A DNA stretch of 30,893 nucleotides from positions 1-30,893 of the forward strand of contig NZ_JOGO01000086.1 of NCBI RefSeq assembly GCF_000719475.1, read 5' to 3'. Shown in pieces: positions 1 to 6,218 of the stretch (within the stretch, counting starts at the first letter, position 1; every line of letters starts with the position of its first letter). A model generated the notes under the pieces. That model was not told the DNA's origin, searched no databases, and was given only the letters and a program-made list of their open reading frames with translations. A program made the position numbers and the translations under genes. This DNA is from Streptomyces sp. NRRL F-5630 (GTDB lineage: Bacteria > Actinomycetota > Actinomycetes > Streptomycetales > Streptomycetaceae).

Positions 1-204
1 GCAGCAGCCCCCGCCCGCACATAGCCCCGCCCCCTCACCCCCGCCCCAGCCCGCACTCGCACACCGTTCGGGACCCCGCCCCGAATCCCCGCTCCTCACA
101 TTCCCCACTCTGTTCGGCACCCGCGCCCGCGGCCCCGCGCCCCGCCATCCGTGCGGCACCCGCGCCCGAGGCCCCGGCCCCGCACCCCGTGTGGCCCCCA
201 CCCC
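1..204. repeat. C-rich gene-free 3' flank with imperfect tandem repeat
   Basis: No credible gene is seen here. The stretch lies downstream of the minus-strand dehydrogenase gene. It is extremely C-rich and contains an imperfect tandem duplication of about 39 bp: the words CGGCACCCGCGCCCG begin at 115 and again at 154, each followed by related GGCCCCG-rich sequence. Similar degenerate repeats flank other genes in this window. Confidence 0.5.
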
Positions 205-1470
205 CTACAACCGATACGCCACCCCCGCCGGCGTAGCCCCTCGCGTGTCCAGCAGAAGCTGCGCCTTCACCGCCAGCCCCTGCAAGTCGTACGTCCTGTG
301 GTGTTGCAGCAGGAGAGTCAGGTCCGCCGCCGCCGTGGCCTCGTAGAGGGTGTCGGCGCGGGGGACCGGGTGGCCGAGGACGCGCCAGTGGGGGACGTGG
401 GGGTCGTGGTAGCTGATGGTGGCGCCCATGCCGGTGAGGCGGGTAGCGATCTCCTCGGCCGGGGAGCCCTCCTGGTCGGCCACGTCCGGCTTGTAGGTGA
501 TGCCGAGGAGGAGGACGCGGGCGCCGCGGACCGATTTGCCGTGCTCGTTGAGGAGGGTCGCCGCGCGCTGGATGACGTACGCGGGCATCCGCTGGTTGAC
601 CTCGCGGGCGAGGCCGACGAGGCGCAGGGGGTGGCCGGGGGTGCGGTGCGGGTGGGGGAGGTGTTCGGGGTCGGGGGGCAGGCCGTGGCCGCCCACGCCC
701 GGCCCGGGGCGGAATGCCTGGAAGCCGTACGGCTTCGTCTCGGCGCAGCGGATGACGTCCCACAGGTCGACGCCCAAGTCGTGGCAGAGGACCGCCATCT
801 CGTTGACGAGCGCGATGTTGACGTGCCGGTAGCTGGTCTCCAGGAGGTGGACGGTCTCCGCCTCGCGGGGGCCTCTGGCGCGTACCACCTTGTCGGTGAG
901 CCGTCCGTAGAAGGCCGCCGCGGACTCCGTGCAGGCCGGTGTCAGCCCGCCGATCACCTTGGGGGTCGCGTGGTACGGGTACGCGCGGTTGCCCGGGTCC
1001 AGGCGGGCCGGGGAGTACGCGAGGTGGAAGTCGCGGCCCGCGCGCAGGCCCGAGCCCTGTTCCAGGATCGGGCGGAGCAGGTCCTCGGTCGCGCCGGGGT
1101 GGACGGGGGACTCCAGGATGACGGTCGTGTGCGGGCGCAGCCGCGCCGCGAGGGTGCGGGCGGCGGTGATCACGCCGCTCAGGTCGGGGGAGCGGTCTCC
1201 CGCCGGGTTCGTCGGGGCGCAGATGACGGCGGTGCGGACCCGGCCGAGTTCGGCGGGGTCGGCGCTCGCGCGGAAGCCGCCCGCGAGCATCCGGCGCAGT
1301 TCGGAGGCGCTCAGCGCTGCCTCGCTGCCTCGCGGTGGTCTGCCGAGGGCGAGTTCGCGCACCCGCGCCTGCTCGTCGTGGCCGACGGTGGCGATGCCCG
1401 CGGCGACGGCCGCGCGGGCGAGCGGGAGGCCGAGGGGGCCGAGGCCGATCACGGCGAGGTCTGCGGGCAT
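205..1470 (-). CDS. Nucleotide-sugar (UDP-glucose/UDP-ManNAc type) dehydrogenase homologue, catalytic Cys replaced by Gly
   Basis: A 421-residue protein with the full UDP-sugar dehydrogenase layout: N-terminal NAD-binding Rossmann motif (VIGLGPLGLPLA, residues 7-18), middle domain with VNIALVNEMA and AETKPYGFQAF, and C-terminal UDP-binding domain (LLLGITYKPDVADQEGSP). Family members oxidise the C6 hydroxyl of UDP-sugars to the acid through a thiohemiacetal on a Cys in the motif GGHCxPxDP. Here the motif reads GGHGLPPDP: codon 263 is GGC (682-684), one base from TGC. The segment after it (EHLPHPHRTPGHPLR) also departs from the usual form. The conserved Lys of the ETKP segment is kept. The ATG at 1470 has AGGAAGG about 10 nt upstream. 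It is transcribed away from glpD. Fold assignment is firm; activity as a four-electron dehydrogenase is doubtful, so it may be a partial-reaction enzyme or a non-catalytic protein. Confidence 0.85.
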   Translation of the reverse strand: MPADLAVIGLGPLGLPLARAAVAAGIATVGHDEQARVRELALGRPPRGSEAALSASELRRMLAGGFRASADPAELGRVRTAVICAPTNPAGDRSPDLSGVITAARTLAARLRPHTTVILESPVHPGATEDLLRPILEQGSGLRAGRDFHLAYSPARLDPGNRAYPYHATPKVIGGLTPACTESAAAFYGRLTDKVVRARGPREAETVHLLETSYRHVNIALVNEMAVLCHDLGVDLWDVIRCAETKPYGFQAFRPGPGVGGHGLPPDPEHLPHPHRTPGHPLRLVGLAREVNQRMPAYVIQRAATLLNEHGKSVRGARVLLLGITYKPDVADQEGSPAEEIATRLTGMGATISYHDPHVPHWRVLGHPVPRADTLYEATAAADLTLLLQHHRTYDLQGLAVKAQLLLDTRGATPAGVAYRL

Positions 1471-1863
1471 GGGTGTGGGTCCTTCCTGGCGAGCGCACTG
1501 TCAGACTACGAGTAAATATGACCGTTATGTGGTATTGGCGCGGCATTTCTCGGGCGTGTACGGACCGGTCCCCGACGCGGCACTATCCGTTTGGGTAAGA
1601 GCCGTTCCCCGACCGGCACCAGCCTTTCCGGCACCGGTCGGCCCGACCCCGCCACCAACCGTTCGGCAAGCACCGGCCCGCCCCGACCCGGCGGCCCCCT
1701 TCGCGCGGTGGACGCGGCCCCCTCCCTGGGCCGGGCGTCACGCCCAGTGGCCGAACCGCCCTCCCCCCGTCAGACTTGATCAACCCGCTCCATCCCCCCT
1801 CGTCCGGGTACACGCATTCCGGCACCCGCGCACCACACGGACCACCTTCAGGAGGCGGAAGCA
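1471..1863. other. Divergent intergenic region between dehydrogenase and glpD
   Basis: 393 bp without a gene. The segment 1500-1545 is unusually AT-rich for this DNA (contains TAAATATGACCGTTATG) and probably holds the minus-strand promoter for the dehydrogenase, although no clean -35/-10 pair is evident. Nearer glpD there is an 8-bp palindrome TTGATCAA (1776-1783), a possible regulator site. I see no sigma-70-like promoter that I would assign with confidence. Confidence 0.35.
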
Positions 1864-3573
1864 GTGAGGACAGCGACACTCGGCCCGGAGCAGCGCGCGC
1901 AATCGCTCGCGGACATGGCGGAACGCGAACTCGACGTGCTCGTGGTCGGGGGCGGTGTGGTCGGCGCGGGCACCGCGCTCGACGCCGTGACCCGGGGGCT
2001 CGCGACCGGCATCGTCGAGGCCCGTGACTGGGCCTCGGGCACGTCGAGCCGGTCCAGCAAGCTCATCCACGGCGGTCTGCGCTACCTGGAGATGCTCGAC
2101 TTCGCGCTCGTGCGCGAGGCGCTCAAGGAGCGCGGGCTGCTCCTCGAACGCCTCGCCCCGCACCTCGTCAAGCCCGTTCCCTTCCTCTACCCCCTCCAGC
2201 ACCGCTTCTGGGAACGTGCCTACGCGGGCAGCGGTGTCGCGCTGTACGACGCGATGTCCCTCGCCCGCGGGCACGGCCGTGGTCTGCCGGGCCACCGCCA
2301 CCTCGGCCGCCGCCACGCCCTGCGCGTCGCCCCCTGCCTGCGCGAGGACGCCCTCACCGGCGCCCTCCAGTACTACGACGCCCAGGTCGACGACGCCCGC
2401 TACGTCATGACCCTCGTCCGCACCGCCGTCGACTACGGAGCCAAGGCCGCCAACCGGGCCCGCGTCACCGGCTTCCTGCGCGAGGGCGAACGCGTCGTCG
2501 GCGCGACGGTCGAGGACGTCGAGGCGGGCGGTACGTACGAGATCCGCGCCAGGCAGGTCGTCAACGCGAGCGGCGTGTGGACCGACGACACGCAGGGCCT
2601 CGTCGGCGAACGCGGCCAGTTCCACGTGCGCGCGTCGAAGGGCATCCACCTCGTCGTCCCGCGCGACCGCATCAACTCCAGTACGGGCCTCATCCTCCGT
2701 ACCGAGAAGAGCGTCCTCTTCGTGATCCCCTGGGGCAGGCACTGGATCGTCGGCACGACCGACACCGACTGGGACCTCGACAAGGCGCACCCCGCCGCGT
2801 CCAGCGCCGACATCGACTACCTGCTCGACCACGTCAACTCGGTCCTCTCCGTCCCCCTGACGCGCGACGACGTCCAGGGCGTGTACGCGGGCCTGCGCCC
2901 CCTGCTCGCCGGGGAGTCCGACGCGACGAGCAAGCTCTCGCGCGAGCACACCGTGGCCCACCCGGTGCCGGGTCTCGTCGTCGTCGCGGGCGGCAAGTAC
3001 ACGACGTACCGCGTCATGGCGAAGGACGCCGTGGACGAGGCGGTGCGCGGCCTGGACCAGCGCGTCGCCGAGTGCGTCACCGAGGAGACGCCGCTGCTCG
3101 GTGCCGAGGGCTACCCGGCGCGGTGGAACGCGCGCGCCCGCACCGCCGCGCGCTCCGGCCTGCACGTCGTGCGCGTCGAGCACCTCCTCAACCGGTACGG
3201 GTCGCTCGCCGACGAGGTGCTCGACCTGATCGCCGCCGACCCGGGCCTCGGCAAGCCGCTCACCGGCGCCGACGACTACCTGCGCGCCGAGGTCGTCTAC
3301 GCCGCCTCGCACGAGGGCGCCCGCCACCTCGACGACGTCCTCACCCGCCGCACCCGCATCTCCATCGAGACCTTCGACCGCGGTACGCGCTGCGCCCGCG
3401 AGGCAGCCGAACTGATGGCACCGGTCCTCGGCTGGGACGCGACGCGGGTGGACCGCGAGGTCGAGCACTACGAGAAGCGCGTCGAGGCCGAGCGCGAGTC
3501 CCAGCGCCAGCCCGACGACCTCACCGCCGACGCCGCCCGGCTCGGTGCCCCGGACATCGTCCCGCTCGCCTGA
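1864..3573 (+). CDS. glpD: Aerobic glycerol-3-phosphate dehydrogenase (FAD-dependent)
   Basis: A 569-residue protein. It oxidises sn-glycerol 3-phosphate to dihydroxyacetone phosphate and passes electrons to the quinone pool at the membrane, linking glycerol and phospholipid catabolism to glycolysis. Visible features: N-terminal FAD dinucleotide-binding motif VLVVGGGVVGAGTALDA (about residues 25-41), the family signature SSRSSKLIHGGLRYLE (about 61-76), a substrate/FAD region with VNASGVWTDD, and IPWGRHWIVGTTDTDWD. The C-terminal DAO_C-type helical domain runs from about residue 400. Length is normal for the family. The start is GTG 1864 with AGGAGG at 1850-1855, 8 nt upstream. The gene is monocistronic as far as can be seen, followed by a hairpin. 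Confidence 0.96.
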   Translation: MRTATLGPEQRAQSLADMAERELDVLVVGGGVVGAGTALDAVTRGLATGIVEARDWASGTSSRSSKLIHGGLRYLEMLDFALVREALKERGLLLERLAPHLVKPVPFLYPLQHRFWERAYAGSGVALYDAMSLARGHGRGLPGHRHLGRRHALRVAPCLREDALTGALQYYDAQVDDARYVMTLVRTAVDYGAKAANRARVTGFLREGERVVGATVEDVEAGGTYEIRARQVVNASGVWTDDTQGLVGERGQFHVRASKGIHLVVPRDRINSSTGLILRTEKSVLFVIPWGRHWIVGTTDTDWDLDKAHPAASSADIDYLLDHVNSVLSVPLTRDDVQGVYAGLRPLLAGESDATSKLSREHTVAHPVPGLVVVAGGKYTTYRVMAKDAVDEAVRGLDQRVAECVTEETPLLGAEGYPARWNARARTAARSGLHVVRVEHLLNRYGSLADEVLDLIAADPGLGKPLTGADDYLRAEVVYAASHEGARHLDDVLTRRTRISIETFDRGTRCAREAAELMAPVLGWDATRVDREVEHYEKRVEAERESQRQPDDLTADAARLGAPDIVPLA

Positions 3574-3626
3574 CGGCCCGTCGCCCTCCCGCCCGGTCGT
3601 GAAGCGCCGGGCCCCCTTGGCCGAGG

Positions 3627-3662
3627 ACCGCCCCCGCCCGCCACCCCTGGGCGCCGGGCGGT
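3627..3662 (+). terminator. Probable glpD terminator hairpin
   Basis: Inverted repeat ACCGCCC (3627-3633) with GGGCGGT (3656-3662), reinforced by an inner GCCC/GGGC pairing. There is no U-tract, which is usual in Streptomyces. It sits 54 nt after the glpD stop and just before the kinase gene. Confidence 0.45.
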
Positions 3663-3715
3663 TCCGGCGTGGGTGACAATGGATGCTCTGTCAGGGCGGG
3701 TTGCAGAGGGGACGC

Positions 3716-5572
3716 ATGTCGGAATCGGAGCAGGCGCGCGCATCCCAGGGACGTCTCCTCGCGGGGCGGTACCGCCTCGCGGAGGTCCTCGGGCGCGGCG
3801 GCATGGGGACGGTGTGGCGGGCCACCGACGAGACCCTCGGGCGGACCGTCGCGGTCAAGGAACTGCGTTTTCCGAGCAGCATCGACGAGGACGAGAAGCG
3901 CCGGCTGATCACCCGTACGCTGCGCGAGGCCAAGGCCATCGCCCGGATTCGCAACAACGGCGCGGTCACCGTCTTCGACGTCGTGGACGAGGACGACCGG
4001 CCGTGGATCGTCATGGAGCTGATCGAGGGCAAGTCCCTCGCCGAGGTCGTGCGCGAGGACGGGCTCCTCAGCCCGCGCCGCGCGGCCGAGGTCGGGCTCG
4101 CCGTGCTCGACGTGCTGCGCGACGCCCACCGCGAGGGCATCCTGCACCGCGACGTGAAGCCCTCCAACGTGCTCATCTCGGGCGAGGACGGCCGCGTCGT
4201 CCTCACCGACTTCGGTATCGCGCAGGTCGAGGGCGACCCGTCCGTGACCTCGACCGGGATGCTCGTCGGCGCCCCCTCGTACATCTCGCCCGAGCGCGCC
4301 CGCGGCCACAAGCCGGGCCCCGCCGCCGACCTGTGGTCGCTCGGCGGGCTGCTCTACGCCGCCGTCGAGGGCGTCCCGCCGTACGACAAGGGCTCCGCGA
4401 TCGCGACCCTCACCGCCGTGATGACGGAGCAGGTCGAGCCGCCCGCGCACGCAGGCCCCCTCACGCCCGTCATCCTCGGGCTCCTCGCCAAGGACCCCAC
4501 CCAGCGCCTCGACGACGCCCGCGCCCGCGCGATGCTCCAGGAGGTCATCGCCGCGCCCGAGGCCAAGCCGCTCGACGCGACCAGCGTCGTCCCGCTCCCG
4601 TCCGCTCCCGCCGCGGAGACGTCGCGGGCCACCGGCTGGTCCACCCCGCGGACCGGCGGCTTCGCCCGCTCCTCCCGCACGGGGAGCCCGGCGGCAGGTG
4701 CCGCTCGCACGGGCGGCGGCACGACGGGCACCCCCGCGACCGGTACCCCTGCGGCCCCTGTCCCAGCCGGTCCCCGCGCCTCGCTCACCGATGTCGTCCC
4801 GCGCCGCACGCTCGTCGTCATCGCCGCCGTCCTGGTGCTGGCCGTGGTCGCGACCGTCGTGTTCCTCGTCGTCAACCACAACGGTGGCGGGGACAAGCAG
4901 GGCGCCAAGGCCGGCACCTCCCCTTCGGCCTCCGCCGCAGGCTCCTCCGGGACCCATGGCGACGGCGGCAAGGAGGAGAGCCCGAAGACCTCGCCCTCCA
5001 CCGGACAGCCCGCCACTTCGGGGAGCGGTGAGGGGAACGAGGAGAAGGACAAGGAGGGCAAGAAGGAGGACGGCAAGGGGGACGGGAAGGACGGCAAGGG
5101 GAAGGACGAGGGGAAGGGTGAGGGCACGAGCGGGGCTCCGCTCGACACCACGACCCATCGGGACCCGACCGGCTTCTCCATAGGACTGCCCGACGGGTGG
5201 AAGCGTGTCTCCTCCGGTGCCGCCGGGGTGCGATTCGCGGGGCCCGCCGGGCAGAAGCTCCTCATCGGCACGACCACGTCGCCGAAGAGCGACGCCGTCG
5301 CCGACTGGGAGCGGCAGGAGCGGAGTATGGTCCGCACCAATTACCACCGCGTGTCGATCAAGCGCGTCGACTACCGGGGCTGGGAGACCGCCGACTGGGA
5401 GTTCACGTACACCGACGACGGCACACGGATGCACAGCATCGACCGGGGCACGGTCGTCAACTCCCACCGCGGCTACGGGCTCATGTTCACGACCAAGGAC
5501 TCGGACTGGGACGGCAAGCGCGCCCGCGAGACCTGGCAGACCTTCACGGAAACCTTCAAGCCGGCGTCCTGA
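3716..5572 (+). CDS. Transmembrane Ser/Thr protein kinase with extracellular sensor-like domain
   Basis: A 618-residue Hanks-type kinase. All catalytic elements are present: glycine loop LGRGGMGTVW (25-34), Lys48 in VAVKEL, HRDVKPSN with Asp146, and DFG at 165-167. The kinase domain ends near residue 275 and is followed by a Ser/Pro/Thr/Gly-rich juxtamembrane linker. One transmembrane helix (TLVVIAAVLVLAVVATVVF, about 364-386) is followed by an extracellular linker very rich in Lys, Glu and Gly (about 436-473). A C-terminal domain (about 477-618, starting near DPTGFSIGLPDGWKR) resembles the C-terminal domain of the next gene. The start is ATG 3716 behind GAGGGGA; an in-frame ATG at 3683 is less likely because it has no ribosome site. 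It probably phosphorylates cytoplasmic targets in response to an envelope or extracellular signal; the ligand is unknown. Confidence 0.93.
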   Translation: MSESEQARASQGRLLAGRYRLAEVLGRGGMGTVWRATDETLGRTVAVKELRFPSSIDEDEKRRLITRTLREAKAIARIRNNGAVTVFDVVDEDDRPWIVMELIEGKSLAEVVREDGLLSPRRAAEVGLAVLDVLRDAHREGILHRDVKPSNVLISGEDGRVVLTDFGIAQVEGDPSVTSTGMLVGAPSYISPERARGHKPGPAADLWSLGGLLYAAVEGVPPYDKGSAIATLTAVMTEQVEPPAHAGPLTPVILGLLAKDPTQRLDDARARAMLQEVIAAPEAKPLDATSVVPLPSAPAAETSRATGWSTPRTGGFARSSRTGSPAAGAARTGGGTTGTPATGTPAAPVPAGPRASLTDVVPRRTLVVIAAVLVLAVVATVVFLVVNHNGGGDKQGAKAGTSPSASAAGSSGTHGDGGKEESPKTSPSTGQPATSGSGEGNEEKDKEGKKEDGKGDGKDGKGKDEGKGEGTSGAPLDTTTHRDPTGFSIGLPDGWKRVSSGAAGVRFAGPAGQKLLIGTTTSPKSDAVADWERQERSMVRTNYHRVSIKRVDYRGWETADWEFTYTDDGTRMHSIDRGTVVNSHRGYGLMFTTKDSDWDGKRARETWQTFTETFKPAS

Positions 5573-5599
5573 GCCGGCGGGCCTCCAAAGCCCTTCGGT

Positions 5600-5852
5600 G
5601 GACGCGGCTTTCGGCGGTCATAACCCTTCGGCGTCCGGGAGTCCCTTGGCTAGGCGGTCCCTGGCGCGGTCATTGGGTTGTGCGGTCCTTGGGCTTCGTT
5701 AGTCCTGGGGCTTTCGCCATTCTGCGCCTCCGCCACCCGGGCCTCCGCCATCCCTGGGCCTCCGCCATCCCCGGGCCTCCGCGATCCTTCGGCGTCCGCA
5801 GTCGCCTTGGGCTACGCCGTCCTTGGGCTTCCGCAGTCCTTCGGCGTCCTCG
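5600..5852. repeat. Degenerate 17-bp minisatellite downstream of the kinase gene
   Basis: The 646-bp gap between the two kinase genes holds about 14-15 diverged tandem units of roughly 14-19 bp, loosely CTTGGGCTTCCGCAGTC. Best units: CCTGGGCCTCCGCCATC (about 5753), CCCGGGCCTCCGCGATC, CTTCGGCGTCCGCAGTC and CTTGGGCTTCCGCAGTC (about 5822). The unit length is not a multiple of three throughout and no ORF with coding character is carried. The rest of the gap (5853-6142) shows nothing I can name. Confidence 0.7.
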
Positions 5853-6142
5853 GGGGAACCTTCGCGCCACCTCGCGCGTTGTCGGCCCCAGGGGGGCGAA
5901 CCCGCATGTAAGGGACACCCCTAGGGGACATCCCCCCACCCGCTCACTCCCCCTTCCCGCCCCCACGCGCTCCCCCGTGACCCCCTGTGCCGCATTCCGA
6001 GGGTTGAGCGCCCCCCGGGCCGGGCACGACGAGATGAGGGTCCCCCGGCCGTCACCGGAGCCCCCCGCGTACCGGGGGCAGGAGGCCGGGAGGAGCTGCG
6101 GCGAACTCGCCCAACTCCCCCGGAAAACCCGGCCCCGGCACG

Positions 6143-6148
6143 TATCGT
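6143..6148 (+). promoter_or_regulatory. Candidate -10 element for the pseudokinase gene
   Basis: TATCGT fits the TANNNT form of actinobacterial -10 boxes and lies about 70 nt before the chosen GTG start. It overlaps an upstream in-frame GTG (6147), which argues against that earlier start. No convincing -35 is visible. Confidence 0.25.
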
Positions 6149-6218
6149 GAAAGAACGGGGACCGTACCGGACGGCTCGGGACCCGAAACGGACACAGGTG
6201 ATCACGGTGGGGGGCGTT

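Noticed and set aside
3683..3715. Upstream ATG for the first kinase
   Set aside because: No ribosome-binding site in front of it; GAGGGGA precedes ATG 3716.
6147..6218. Upstream GTG starts for the pseudokinase
   Set aside because: GTG 6147 overlaps a candidate -10 box and has no ribosome site. The family form begins at D-D-Y-A-G-R, matching GTG 6219 behind GGGGGG.
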